Assembly: GCF_900143065.1 (NCBI RefSeq)
Contig: NZ_FRCX01000002.1
Location: 496,001 to 560,000 of the forward strand
Reading direction: 5' to 3'
From: Duganella sacchari
GTDB taxonomy: Bacteria; Pseudomonadota; Gammaproteobacteria; Burkholderiales; Burkholderiaceae_D
Length of the DNA: 64,000 bases
Part shown: positions 1-8,875 of the stretch, in pieces
How the letters are laid out: each line of letters begins with the position of its first letter
Numbering within the stretch: the first letter of the stretch is position 1
Position numbers and translations under genes: made by a program
The notes under the pieces: model-generated
What the model was told of the DNA's origin: nothing
Seen by the model: only the letters and a program-made list of their open reading frames with translations
Database searches by the model: none

Positions 1-803
1 AGTGCCTCGATCACCGCGACGGTGGCGACGCCGCTGCTGGGCAGCACGCCGTGTGCGCTGCTTGCGTACAGCACCTGGTCGGCCAACGCCACCATCGGTG
101 CGGACGGCACGTCGGTAATCGCGACAACGCGGGCCTTGTGATCGCGGGCGAATTGGGCAAACCGCATGGTATCGGCGGAATAGCGCGGGAACGACAGCGC
201 CACCAGCACGTCGCCGCGTCCGATGTGCACCAGATGGCCGGCCGCCACCTCGGCGCCGCCCGGCCCCGCCATCTCCACCACATGCTGGCAAAACGGCTGC
301 AAGTGCAGCGCCAGCATCGCGGCCAGACTGGACGACATGCCCATCCCCAGCACATACACCGTGCGTGCACCGCTGATCTGGCGCGCCACCATGTCCAGCA
401 CCTGCTGGCTGTTGGCGTCCTGCGCGGCGGCCAGATTGACGCGCGCATACTCCATGCTGGTCTCGCCCGGCGACAGCGCTTCCTTGCGCCGCGCAATGGA
501 GGTGCGCAGCTTTTCCACGGGCTGCATGGCCGTGTGCAGCGTTTCGGCCAGCGCACTGCGCATCGCGCCGTAGCTGGCAAAACCGATGTCGCGCGCAAAA
601 CGGCTGATGGTGGCGGTGGAAACCTGGCAGCCGTCTGCCATCTCCTCGATCTTGAGCGCGGTGCCGCGCATGGGATTGCGCATCAGGTAGTCGGCGATGC
701 TGCGATGGGAGGCAGATCCCTCGGCGCGCACCGTGGCTAGCACCTTGCCCAGCGCCGATTGCACAAACGCGACGTCCGCCGGAACTGATTTACCTGAAGT
801 CAT
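1..803 (-). CDS. MurR/RpiR-family transcriptional regulator, 3' end cut by window edge
   Basis: This is a DNA-binding regulator with an N-terminal helix-turn-helix (HTH_6) and a C-terminal SIS sugar-phosphate-binding fold. About 267 residues are present and the C-terminus lies outside the window. The start is the ATG whose complement is at 801-803, giving MTSGKSVPADVAF. The HTH segment reads CQVSTATISRFARDIGF and the SIS core contains ARTVYVLGMGMSS. It is a clear paralogue of the regulator at 5224-6165 along its whole length. A near-palindrome at 827-842, upstream of its start, matches sites upstream of that paralogue, so both probably bind related operators. RpiR proteins usually sense phosphosugars, but here the neighbours are peptide and amino-acid genes, so the ligand is unknown. 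Confidence 0.9.
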   Translation of the reverse strand, partial: MTSGKSVPADVAFVQSALGKVLATVRAEGSASHRSIADYLMRNPMRGTALKIEEMADGCQVSTATISRFARDIGFASYGAMRSALAETLHTAMQPVEKLRTSIARRKEALSPGETSMEYARVNLAAAQDANSQQVLDMVARQISGARTVYVLGMGMSSSLAAMLALHLQPFCQHVVEMAGPGGAEVAAGHLVHIGRGDVLVALSFPRYSADTMRFAQFARDHKARVVAITDVPSAPMVALADQVLYASSAHGVLPSSGVATVAVIEA

Positions 804-826
804 GCCGCACTCGATTTTTAAAAAGG

Positions 827-842
827 TGCAAGCATACGTACA
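827..842. promoter_or_regulatory. candidate RpiR operator (site 1)
   Basis: TGCAAGCATACGTACA is an imperfect palindrome 24 bases upstream of the first rpiR-type start. It fits the TGTAAR-N4-YTTACA pattern of the sites at 6190-6205 and 6276-6291 with two mismatches. Regulator assignment is inferred from position. Confidence 0.5.
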
Positions 843-917
843 TTTCAGGCAACTGTGAACTTAGTATTTACCCGTAAGTGGCCGCCTTACCTAAACAACG
901 ACACTATGGAGTACATC

Positions 918-1202
918 ATGGCCTTATCAATCGAAAGCAGCGCGCGCGCAGGCGGCCCCGCCGTGCAGAACCAGATCAGTATGCTGCTCTCGCAGATCAG
1001 GGGCTTGCGCAAGCAGCTCACGGCGCTGCGCAAGCAACTGGAAAAAGCCACCGACCCCAATGAACAGAAGATGCTGATGAAGCAGATCATGGATCTGCAG
1101 CGCCTGATCGAGATGCAGGAGCAGCAGATCGCCAACATTCAGCAGGAAGAACTGCGCAAGCAGAAGCTGCGCGAGAAAGTCAACGATACCAAGGCCGCGT
1201 AA
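918..1202 (+). CDS. small FlxA-like coiled-coil protein
   Basis: This 94-residue hydrophilic protein has no signal peptide or membrane segment. The start at 918 is chosen because GGAG lies at 908-911 with good spacing; an in-frame ATG at 906 has no such site. Residues 18-85 are a long charged and Gln/Leu-rich coiled coil (QIRGLRKQLTALRKQLEKA, LQRLIEMQEQQIANIQQEE). This resembles the FlxA-like family, small proteins of unknown function. Its 3' end overlaps the convergent cyanophycinase gene by 23 bases. The family call rests on composition and pattern only. Confidence 0.7.
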   Translation: MALSIESSARAGGPAVQNQISMLLSQIRGLRKQLTALRKQLEKATDPNEQKMLMKQIMDLQRLIEMQEQQIANIQQEELRKQKLREKVNDTKAA

Positions 1203-2400
1203 TATGCACCGGGCGCACATCCATGCGCAGATTGAGAATGCTGTAAGCGTCCGCCGTGGCTGACTCGTAGCCCGCACTGCGGGCATCGCGCGTCAGCTTG
1301 AATTCAAATCCCAGATCATCCTGCGGCTCGCCCGGCATGGCGGTCGCCACGCCTATCGCCTCGGTACGCGCGTTGGTAATCAGCTTTTCCATCATCACCA
1401 GCACCGTGTTGTGGCCCAGGATATCGGCCGAATATACCTGCTCGTTCAGATACGGCTTGCTGGCATCCAGCTTGCCGTCGATCTTGTCGGCCGATGGCGT
1501 GTACTGGCCGGTCGCCAGGTTATAGCGGTCACCATGATCCAGATAGCTGATACGGGCGTTGGTCAGGTTGAATTCCTTGACGTCGCCATTGGTGGTGGCC
1601 TGGGTCAGGTCCAGCAGCAACGCGCCCTGATAGCCGATGATTTCAACTTCCCGTTTTGAATTGATGACCATGGCGGTGTTTTCATCGATGCCCAGTCCCA
1701 GCTTGTAGTTCTTCTTCAGCATGGCCGGCAGCATGCGGGCAAAGCGGCCGCGCGCCAGCAGGTGCTGGTCCACAAACACGTCGGTGCCGACAAAGCCCAG
1801 GCCCGGCGCCAGTTCGCGCCCATCGTTGACGCCAGCGGCCAGCGTACCCAGGACCGTCTTTGCTTCGTAATACATGGTGCTGCTCATGATCGCCGCGCCA
1901 GCGCTGGTGCCGCCGATCACGCCGCCCTTGTTGTACACGTCCCAGATCGCCTGCAGCACGGCGGTGCGGCTACCGTCGGGGCGCACCAGCGCCTTGGTGA
2001 TATAACCCTGGTCGCCACCGACAAAATAGACGCCGCCCGCTTCGCGGATGGCGCGCGCCAGCGTTTCGTCTTCCGCGTCGCGCTGGTAGTTGCGGTCCTT
2101 GAAGCGCACCGCCACCGGCACCACAAACGCCGATGCACCATACTTGTTCAGCGTCGCCGCCAGATTTTTACCGGAACGCTCCGGATTGCCCGCAGCACTG
2201 GGCATGACCGCGATGCGCGCGCCCTGCCCGCCGGCCAGTTCCACCAGTTTTTGCCATACAACCGTGTTATCGGCACGTATCGCGCCACCCGCGATCAGCA
2301 GGTTGCCTTGCGGCGGCGCCTCGGCCGCACAGGACATTTGCATATTCAGCGCTAACAGCGACACTCCGAGCAGGCGTACCGCTTTTACTAAAATCGTCAT
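1180..2400 (-). CDS. exported cyanophycinase (peptidase S51 family, CphE-like)
   Basis: The 406-residue serine peptidase is predicted to cut cyanophycin into beta-Asp-Arg dipeptides. The cyanophycinase signature is complete: nucleophile Ser166 in GGTSAGAAIM, His213 in VDQHLLARGR and Glu240 in GLGIDENTA. An N-terminal hydrophobic segment (residues 8-20) ahead of CAAEA indicates export. Its length and export match the extracellular CphE type rather than the cytoplasmic cyanobacterial CphB. It is the last gene of a minus-strand operon: RpiR regulator, TonB receptor (54-base gap), then this gene. Export next to a TonB receptor suggests the polymer is cut outside the cell or in the periplasm. Specificity for cyanophycin rather than another beta-linked or alpha-Asp peptide is inferred from the family. 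Confidence 0.85.
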   Translation of the reverse strand: MTILVKAVRLLGVSLLALNMQMSCAAEAPPQGNLLIAGGAIRADNTVVWQKLVELAGGQGARIAVMPSAAGNPERSGKNLAATLNKYGASAFVVPVAVRFKDRNYQRDAEDETLARAIREAGGVYFVGGDQGYITKALVRPDGSRTAVLQAIWDVYNKGGVIGGTSAGAAIMSSTMYYEAKTVLGTLAAGVNDGRELAPGLGFVGTDVFVDQHLLARGRFARMLPAMLKKNYKLGLGIDENTAMVINSKREVEIIGYQGALLLDLTQATTNGDVKEFNLTNARISYLDHGDRYNLATGQYTPSADKIDGKLDASKPYLNEQVYSADILGHNTVLVMMEKLITNARTEAIGVATAMPGEPQDDLGFEFKLTRDARSAGYESATADAYSILNLRMDVRPVHITRPWYR

Positions 2401-2453
2401 ACCTTATCCCTGTTTCAAAAAGGGGAGCGTTTCCCGCACTCCCCCGGCCCGAC

Positions 2454-5198
2454 TTACCTGAATGCGTAGCTTGCGCTGATAAATGCGCTGCGTCCGCGTG
2501 GATCCGTATAGGTAGGATCATACCCTGCCAGGAAATAATAAGCCTGATTTGAATACGGCGGCGCCGTGTCGGCCAGATTCAGTATGCCAGCCCGCACCTT
2601 CATCTGCTTGCTCACAGCCCAACTGCCCGTCAGGTCCCACAGCGAGTATGGCTTGACGCGACGCGACGGCAACAAGCTGTCGGCGACCGGATCGTAAGTC
2701 GTATTCTGGTCGGTATAACCTGACGAAAACTGGTTGGCCAGGGTCAGGTTGAGCGGTCCGCGATCCCAGCCGAAACTGATGCGATGACGCCATTTCTGGA
2801 TAACCTGATCGTTGAGGAACAAGCCCAGATTGCTGCGCACCGGTTCCAGTGGACCAAATTGACGGTCGTATTTGAGCACCAGCGTGCCAGTCATATTGAC
2901 CGAAAAACGCCCGGCGGCGCCAGCGGCCGTCTTGTAGTCAAGGCCAAGATCGAGGCCCGAGGTGGTGAGCTTGCCCTGGTTCTCCTTTTGCAAAATAATG
3001 TTGGTGATGAAGCCGTCACTGTCCCGCTGAATATATTTGCCGTCATATTTGGCCGCATTGTCGACGATGATTTGCTCTCCCAGTGTACTGATGACGTCTG
3101 TCTTGCGGATATCCCAGTAATCCAGCGTCAGATTCAGGCCCGGCACCGCCTCAAGTGCCGCGCCCAGCGAGAACTGGCGTGATTTTTCCGGCTTCAGATT
3201 CGGGTTCGAGCGGCGCTCCACCGGCCATTGATCAGTACAGCCGTCGATGCTATCCAATCCATTTTTCACGCACTCCGGATCGGTAAGGAAGCTGGACGCA
3301 CTACCGTAGGTGGTCGGACGTTTCAGGTCCGATAACGACGGGGCGCGGAAGCCGGTACCAGCCGAGCCACGCAGCACCAGCTGCTTGACAGGCTGCCAGC
3401 GCACGCCCAACTTGGGATTGATCGTCGACCCGACTTCACTATAACGGTCGTAGCGCAACGCCGCCTGCAATTCCAGTTGCCGCGTGAGCGGCGCGTTAAT
3501 CTCCGCATAAACCGAGGCCACGGTACGGCCATCGTCAGTCGCTACCAGGTCCGTGGTGGAGCCCGCGGTGAGGCCGGTATCGCGGTCCCCTGCAATATTA
3601 TTTGACAGCAGTAGCGCCGACGGTGTGAAAGTGGCGCGCTCGCGCCGCGCCTCGGCACCGATCGCCAGACCCAGGTCGCCGCCCTCCAGCGTCGTCAGCG
3701 TGGTCGATACCTTGCCGTCGATTGCCGTCGAGGTACCCTTGGATTTGCGCGCCTCGTCGTTGACCTTGATGCTGTTAATCAGATCCAGTCCGGCCTGGGA
3801 CGAGGGGCCAAACGGATTGATTGCACCGCTGCGCACGCCCGCTTCGAATTTGTCGTACAGGACATAGCCATTGACATACTTGTCAACCGCGCGGTTTTCG
3901 GCACGCGACAGGCCGATGTCATAGTCCCAGTCAGCGATGGTGCCGGTTGCGCCGAGAACGACGCGCTGGGCCTCGCTGGTCACCTGGTTGGTGCGATTGC
4001 CCGCCTCTGTCATGCGGTAGCGGATACCGCTGAACGTCGCCGGCAACCCCGGCGCGCTGAGCGCCGCACGGTATTGCGCTGGCAGCAGGCCGATTGGCAA
4101 ATTGCGGATGCGCTGCGGGTTGGGACTCAGAACATAATCACTTTTAGCCTCCGACTGCACCAGTTCAAGGAAGACCTGATGGTCTGCGCTGGCCTGGAAC
4201 GTGGCACGACCAATGAAACCGATCTTGCTCGACTCGGGATAGATTTCAGTATCTTCCATGTAGTCGTAGCTGCATCCCAGGGCGCCACCCGGGCCCTTGG
4301 GCGCATACACCGTCGCTGGTGGTGCGCAGCCCGGGGCACTGGGATTGATGCGATTGGCGCTGACTCCCTTGGGCAATACGCCGGCGGCAATCAGCGCGTT
4401 ACGCTGGGCGCTGGTGATATCTATATTGGCCGGATACGTATTACTGGACATCAGGGCCGGCAGATTGGCGGCCAGTGGCCGTTCCTTGATAAAGTCGCGC
4501 TGGCTTGAGCGCAGGGCATCGAGCTTCTGCACATCGAGCACGCCAAACAGGTTAAAACGGTCGTCCTGCAATTTGCCATAGCCAGCGCTCATGCTGACGG
4601 TGCGTTTGCCAGCGCCGCCCTGCTGCGTGCCGGCTGCCGAGGCGTTCACCTCGACGCCGGTATAGTCTTTGCGGGTGATAAAGTTGATCACCCCGCCGAT
4701 GGCGTCGGTGCCGTAGATGGCCGATGCGCCGTCCTTCAACACTTCCACGCGCTGAATCGCGCCCGCCGGAATATTGTTCAGATCGACGCCGGCGTTATCG
4801 CCTGGCGAGGCAAAATTGGCCAGCCTCCGGCCGTTCAGCAGCACCAGCGTGGACGACACGCCGATGCCGCGCAAATTGGCGCCATTAAAGCCGCGCTGGC
4901 CCGAGGTGCCGTCCGTGATGCTGGCGCCATCCGACAACGGCGCCGTATTGGCACTGATATTTTTCAGCAGTTCGGCGGCCGTGGTCACGCCACTCTTGTC
5001 GATGTCGTCCCGCCCGATGATCTGCACCGGCAACGCGGTTTCCGCGTCCAGGCGCTTGATGGAGGAGCCAGTGATTTCCACGCGCTGGATCTTCTGCGTG
5101 TCTTCCTGCCCCTGCGCCTGCTGCGCCGGCAACACCACCGCTGCCGTAACACCTACTGCCGCAAGCCTGATTGCTATTTTTTTCTGATGCAGACTCAT
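2454..5198 (-). CDS. TonB-dependent outer-membrane receptor (linked to cyanophycinase)
   Basis: This receptor of about 914 residues should import a large or scarce ligand across the outer membrane using TonB energy. A signal peptide (MSLHQKKIAIRLAAVG, cleavage near AQGQ) is followed by the plug domain at about 40-170. The plug includes IQRVEITGSSIKR, VLLNGRRL, VEVLKDGASAIYG and GGVINFITRK. A long beta-barrel follows, ending SASYAFR. The ATG at 5198 is chosen over an upstream GTG at 5204 because AGGGGAG directly precedes it; that motif would overlap the GTG. It sits 25 bases downstream of the second RpiR regulator and 53 bases upstream of the cyanophycinase, so all three are probably one transcript. 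Cyanophycin fragments or arginine-rich peptides are plausible ligands, by context only. Confidence 0.92.
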   Translation of the reverse strand: MSLHQKKIAIRLAAVGVTAAVVLPAQQAQGQEDTQKIQRVEITGSSIKRLDAETALPVQIIGRDDIDKSGVTTAAELLKNISANTAPLSDGASITDGTSGQRGFNGANLRGIGVSSTLVLLNGRRLANFASPGDNAGVDLNNIPAGAIQRVEVLKDGASAIYGTDAIGGVINFITRKDYTGVEVNASAAGTQQGGAGKRTVSMSAGYGKLQDDRFNLFGVLDVQKLDALRSSQRDFIKERPLAANLPALMSSNTYPANIDITSAQRNALIAAGVLPKGVSANRINPSAPGCAPPATVYAPKGPGGALGCSYDYMEDTEIYPESSKIGFIGRATFQASADHQVFLELVQSEAKSDYVLSPNPQRIRNLPIGLLPAQYRAALSAPGLPATFSGIRYRMTEAGNRTNQVTSEAQRVVLGATGTIADWDYDIGLSRAENRAVDKYVNGYVLYDKFEAGVRSGAINPFGPSSQAGLDLINSIKVNDEARKSKGTSTAIDGKVSTTLTTLEGGDLGLAIGAEARRERATFTPSALLLSNNIAGDRDTGLTAGSTTDLVATDDGRTVASVYAEINAPLTRQLELQAALRYDRYSEVGSTINPKLGVRWQPVKQLVLRGSAGTGFRAPSLSDLKRPTTYGSASSFLTDPECVKNGLDSIDGCTDQWPVERRSNPNLKPEKSRQFSLGAALEAVPGLNLTLDYWDIRKTDVISTLGEQIIVDNAAKYDGKYIQRDSDGFITNIILQKENQGKLTTSGLDLGLDYKTAAGAAGRFSVNMTGTLVLKYDRQFGPLEPVRSNLGLFLNDQVIQKWRHRISFGWDRGPLNLTLANQFSSGYTDQNTTYDPVADSLLPSRRVKPYSLWDLTGSWAVSKQMKVRAGILNLADTAPPYSNQAYYFLAGYDPTYTDPRGRSAFISASYAFR

Positions 5199-5223
5199 TC
5201 CCACTCCCCTGTTGAAATTGCCG

Positions 5224-6165
5224 TTATGTGGCCCCGCTCCTGGCGGTGCGCTTCTTCACCTTCCTGGTGTTGCTTCCTGCCGCGCCGTACAGATAGGCGG
5301 AAATCGCCTCGGTCAGCCGCGCAGCTTTTTCTACGTTGTTTTGGTTCGACACCATCAGCGATACGGCCAGCGCCTCGATAACGGCAACCGCTGCCGTCGC
5401 ACTGCTCGGCAGCACAGCATGGCTGCTGGTGGCGTACAGCACATGCTCGGACATCTCAACCAGCGGTGATGCCGGCGCATCGGTAATCGCTATCACGCAA
5501 GCGCCGCGGTCACGCGCATATTGAGCCAACCGGATGACATCCAGCGCGTAGCGCGGGAAGGAAATCACCACCAGTACATCATGCGCTCCGATATGCGCCA
5601 AATGCCCTGCCGCCACCTCGGTGCCGCCCGCCGCCGCCGCCTCCACCACGTGATGGCAGAACGGCTGCAGATGCAATGTCAACAGCCCCGCCAGATGGGA
5701 CGACAGGCCGAACCCCAGCACATACACCGTGCGCGCCTTGCTGAGTTTTTGCACCACCTGTTTCATCTCCTGCTGCGACTGGGCGTTGCGCGTATTGCTG
5801 ATATTGGCCAACGCGTATTCCATGCTTTCGTCGCCCGGCCAGACCGTGCCCTTGCGGTGTTCAATCGTGTGGCGCAGCTTGTCCACCGGCTGCATTTCCG
5901 TGTGCAGGGTTTCCGCCACCGCGCTCCGCATGGCGGCATAATTGCCAAAGCCGATATCGCGCGCAAACCGGCTGATCGTGGCGTTCGACACCTCGCACAC
6001 TTCGGCCATCTCATCTATTTTCAGCGCCGTCACACGTAACGGATTACGCAACAAATAATCGGCGATGCTCCGATTGGACACCGAACCTTCCGCCAGCACG
6101 CCGGACAAGCGTTGCCCGAGCTCGGAATGTGCAAAAGCCACTTCTGCCGTACTTACTGATTTCAT
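5224..6165 (-). CDS. MurR/RpiR-family transcriptional regulator (second copy)
   Basis: This 313-residue regulator has an N-terminal HTH_6 domain (CEVSNATISRFARDIGF at about 60-80) and a C-terminal SIS domain (ARTVYVLGFGLSSHLAGLL, VLVVISFPRYALDVIRLAQ). The ATG at 6165 follows a good AAGGGAGA ribosome-binding site. An upstream in-frame start at 6219 would put the operator inside the gene and is rejected. It is paralogous to the truncated regulator at 1-803. As first gene of the minus-strand operon, with a palindrome directly upstream, it is likely autoregulated and likely controls the receptor/cyanophycinase genes and the divergent 6372 operon. Confidence 0.92.
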   Translation of the reverse strand: MKSVSTAEVAFAHSELGQRLSGVLAEGSVSNRSIADYLLRNPLRVTALKIDEMAEVCEVSNATISRFARDIGFGNYAAMRSAVAETLHTEMQPVDKLRHTIEHRKGTVWPGDESMEYALANISNTRNAQSQQEMKQVVQKLSKARTVYVLGFGLSSHLAGLLTLHLQPFCHHVVEAAAAGGTEVAAGHLAHIGAHDVLVVISFPRYALDVIRLAQYARDRGACVIAITDAPASPLVEMSEHVLYATSSHAVLPSSATAAVAVIEALAVSLMVSNQNNVEKAARLTEAISAYLYGAAGSNTRKVKKRTARSGAT

Positions 6166-6178
6166 GCCTGATTCTCCC

Positions 6179-6215
6179 TTTCCGAAAAGTGTAAGGATAC
6201 TTACATTTTCGGAAA
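6179..6215. promoter_or_regulatory. candidate RpiR operator inside a 37-bp inverted repeat (site 2)
   Basis: The arms TTTCCGAAAAGTGTAAG (6179-6195) and CTTACATTTTCGGAAA (6200-6215) are inverted repeats differing by one inserted base around a GATA centre. The 16-bp core TGTAAGGATACTTACA at 6190-6205 is a perfect palindrome apart from its centre. It lies 14 bases upstream of the RpiR start. Confidence 0.65.
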
Positions 6216-6275
6216 ACACGGAACTCTATTTGCAGACAACTGTAGCAACGCCAAAAACAAAACTCAACAATTTTC

Positions 6276-6291
6276 TGTAAATTTATTTACA
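6276..6291. promoter_or_regulatory. candidate RpiR operator (site 3), divergent promoter region
   Basis: TGTAAATTTATTTACA is a perfect 16-bp palindrome with the same half-site spacing as the core at 6190-6205. It lies in an AT-rich 206-base intergenic region between the minus-strand regulator operon and the plus-strand 6372 operon. It is 81 bases upstream of the latter start, where it could act on the plus-strand promoter. Confidence 0.55.
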
Positions 6292-6371
6292 TCGATTTAC
6301 TTTGTGAAAATTTCGATACATAATCGACCGCATCCCAACCACCATGCCCCAAACCTGGGCACCCGATCACC

Positions 6372-7490
6372 ATGAGAGTGCAGAGACACGCAATATCCGC
6401 ACCGCATAGCAGCGCCGTGTATGAGCTAAACAGTTTTCACTTTGGTCCGGCTAGCGAAAAGCGGGTCTACATCCAGGCATCGCTGCACGCCGATGAAGTG
6501 CCCGGCATGCTGGTCGCGCAGTTCTTGCGCCGCCGGCTCATTGCGCTGGAGGCGGAGGCCAAGCTGCGCGCAGAAATCGTGCTGGTCCCAGCCGCCAATC
6601 CCATCGGACTGGCACAGGCAGTGCATGGCGCACCCTTTGGCCGCTTTGACCTGCGCACCGGCATCAATTTCAACCGGGCCTACAAGCATGTAGCGGCAGA
6701 GCTGAAAACCATGCTGACAGGGCAATTGGGGAGCGATGCAGCGGCCAATGTCCGTATCGTCCGGCGCCATGCGCGCGCAGCGCTGGCCGACTGGCGGCCA
6801 GCCGACGATAGCGAAACCCTTAAAAAGACGCTGCTCGGGCTGGCGATTGACGCCGATATCGTGCTCGATCTGCACTGCGACAACGAGGCTGCGCTGCATA
6901 TTTACAGCGGCACGCCACTGGCCGGCGCCATTGCCCCACTGGCAGCGCTGATGCAGTCACACGCCACCTTGCTGACAACCGCATCCGGTGGTGAGCCGTT
7001 TGACGAGGCCTGCAGCCGTCTGTGGTGGGAGCTGGCGCGGCATTTCGGCGACCGCTATCCGATTCCTGCCGCCTGCATTGCCGCCACGATCGAGCTGCGC
7101 GGCGAACGCGATGTCAGTGAAGCACTGGCCGAGACGGACGCCGACGCCATCCTGCGATACCTGGCGCTGAACGGCGCGTTGGCGCTCGACGAGAATCAGG
7201 CCATACCGCAGCCCCTGTGCGCCGCCACGGCGCTGGAAGCGGTGCAGCCATTGCTGGCGCCGCACGCCGGCATCCTGCTCTACCGGCGCCAGTTAGGGGA
7301 GCGCGTCGAAGCGGGTGACGTGATCGCCGAGCTGATCGATCCTGTCAGCGGCCAGGCCACACCCTTGCGTACAGAAGTGGCGGGCGTATTTTTCGCTCGC
7401 AGTGGGTACCGGCACGTGCTGCGGGGGATGAATATTGGCAAGGTCGCCGGCCGCGATGCCTTCCGCGAAGGCAAACTACTGAGCCTATGA
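6372..7490 (+). CDS. succinylglutamate desuccinylase/aspartoacylase (AstE/ASPA) family zinc hydrolase
   Basis: This 372-residue protein of the M14-like AstE/ASPA family removes acyl or aminoacyl groups from amino acids or peptides. The zinc site is visible as His39 and Glu42 in SLHADEVPG and His168 in VLDLHCDN. The likely catalytic Glu241 is in ATIELRGERD. Residues 285-360 form a beta-rich tail (APHAGILLYRR, GDVIAELIDP) common in this family. There is no signal peptide, so it is cytoplasmic. The stop overlaps the ATG of the next gene, a transporter, in an ATGA arrangement, so import and hydrolysis are probably coupled. Beside the cyanophycinase it is a candidate for cleaving an imported Asp-Arg type dipeptide or acyl-amino acid; the substrate is not shown by sequence. 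Confidence 0.82.
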   Translation: MRVQRHAISAPHSSAVYELNSFHFGPASEKRVYIQASLHADEVPGMLVAQFLRRRLIALEAEAKLRAEIVLVPAANPIGLAQAVHGAPFGRFDLRTGINFNRAYKHVAAELKTMLTGQLGSDAAANVRIVRRHARAALADWRPADDSETLKKTLLGLAIDADIVLDLHCDNEAALHIYSGTPLAGAIAPLAALMQSHATLLTTASGGEPFDEACSRLWWELARHFGDRYPIPAACIAATIELRGERDVSEALAETDADAILRYLALNGALALDENQAIPQPLCAATALEAVQPLLAPHAGILLYRRQLGERVEAGDVIAELIDPVSGQATPLRTEVAGVFFARSGYRHVLRGMNIGKVAGRDAFREGKLLSL

Positions 7491-8875
7491 CCATGAAAAA
7501 ATTCAAGCTACCGCACACCTTCGTGCTGCTGTTCTCGATACTCATCCTGATCGCCGCCGCCACCTGGATAGTGCCGGGGGGACGTTACGACACCCACATG
7601 GTGAATGGTAAACAATTGGTCGACGCCGGCAGTTTTCATTACGTGGCCGCGGCGCCGCAAGGAGTGGTGCAGCTACTGACAGCTCCGATCAAAGGCTTCA
7701 CGGAAGCAGCACTGATTATCGGCTTTGTCTTGATCGTCGGCGGCGCCTTCGCAGTACTGCAAAAAACCGATGCGGTCGAAGCGCTGATCCACACCATCGC
7801 GCGCGCCCATACGCGCTCGCCTGTCGTGCGGGCGGCGTTGATACCGGTGTTTGTCACCATGTTTTCGCTTGGCGGCGCCACTTTTGGCATGAACGAAGAG
7901 GCTATTCCGTTTGTCCTGCTGTTTGTGCCACTGGCGCTGGCCTTGGGATATGACTCAGTGGTCGGCGTGGCGATCCCCTTTGTCGGCTCGCAGGTCGGCT
8001 TTGCCGCCGCCTTTCTCAACCCGTTCAACGTCGGCATCGCCCAGGGCATCGCCGGGATACCGATATTTTCCGGTATCGGATACCGCCTGCTGGTCTGGCT
8101 GCTGGCAACGGCGCTCACCATTGCGTTCCTGATGAAGTATGCCGCCCGCATCAAAGCCAATCCCACGCACAGCCCGACCTATGCACTCGATCAGGAAAAG
8201 CGACTGAGCATGCCGGCCGGCGACCACCTCGCGCTCAACCGCAGACATAGACTGGTATTGACGATCTTTGCCGCCACACTGGGCGCCATGGTAGTGGGCG
8301 TGATGTACTACGGTTGGTTTATCGAGGAGATTGCCGCATTGTTTCTGGCGATGGCGATAGCAACGGGCATTGCGGGGCGTATCGATGCAGACACGCTGGT
8401 CGCCACCTTCATCCACGGTGCAAGGGATCTGGTAGGCACCGCACTGGTCATCGCGCTGGCCCGCGCCGCGCTGGTGCTGGCGCGCGATGCACACATCATT
8501 GACACCTTGCTGCACGCGTTGATGCCATTGGTCGCCTCGACCAGCGCGGTGTTTGCCGCGCAAAAGATGTTCCTGATTCAAAGCGTGATCAATTTCTTCA
8601 TTCACTCCGGCAGCGGGCAAGCGGCGCTGACCATGCCTGTCATGGCGCCGCTGGCGGACCTGGTGGGCGTTACGCGACAAACGGCAGTGCTGGCGTATCA
8701 GTTCGGCGAGTTCACCACTCCGATGATACCGACGTCCGGCATTACAGTCGGTGTGCTCGCACTGGCGCGCATTCCCTGGCTCACCTGGGCACGCTGGATG
8801 ATACCGCTGCAAATTGCCTATGCAGCTTTGGCCTTGTTATTGCTGCTCCCTCCATGCCTGATGGAGTGGCAATAA
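7487..8875 (+). CDS. YfcC-family (C4-dicarboxylate anaerobic carrier-like) membrane transporter
   Basis: The 462-residue inner-membrane carrier has about 10-12 hydrophobic segments. It opens with the family hallmark KLPHTFVLLFSILILIA and WIVPGGRYD. Other conserved blocks are FGMNEEAIPFVLLFVPLALALGYD, VGSQVGFAAAFLNPFNVGIAQGIAG, and a C-terminal FIHSGSGQAALTMPVMAPL followed by QFGEFTTPMIPTSG. YfcC proteins are annotated as dicarboxylate carriers, but relatives include arginine/ornithine-type transporters. An amino acid or dipeptide is therefore a reasonable substrate here. ATG 7487 overlaps the previous stop; ATG 7493 is an alternative start. Its end abuts the convergent regulator gene with no gap. 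Confidence 0.85.
   Translation: MTMKKFKLPHTFVLLFSILILIAAATWIVPGGRYDTHMVNGKQLVDAGSFHYVAAAPQGVVQLLTAPIKGFTEAALIIGFVLIVGGAFAVLQKTDAVEALIHTIARAHTRSPVVRAALIPVFVTMFSLGGATFGMNEEAIPFVLLFVPLALALGYDSVVGVAIPFVGSQVGFAAAFLNPFNVGIAQGIAGIPIFSGIGYRLLVWLLATALTIAFLMKYAARIKANPTHSPTYALDQEKRLSMPAGDHLALNRRHRLVLTIFAATLGAMVVGVMYYGWFIEEIAALFLAMAIATGIAGRIDADTLVATFIHGARDLVGTALVIALARAALVLARDAHIIDTLLHALMPLVASTSAVFAAQKMFLIQSVINFFIHSGSGQAALTMPVMAPLADLVGVTRQTAVLAYQFGEFTTPMIPTSGITVGVLALARIPWLTWARWMIPLQIAYAALALLLLLPPCLMEWQ

Noticed and set aside
11..598. Long Arg/Trp-rich open frame on the minus strand at the window start
   Set aside because: It is a shifted frame of the RpiR regulator at 1-803, whose product has clear HTH and SIS motifs.
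8850..8866. CTCCAT...ATGGAG inverted repeat at the end of the YfcC-type gene as a bidirectional terminator
   Set aside because: It is inside the coding region, has no U-tract, and 6-bp repeats are frequent by chance.
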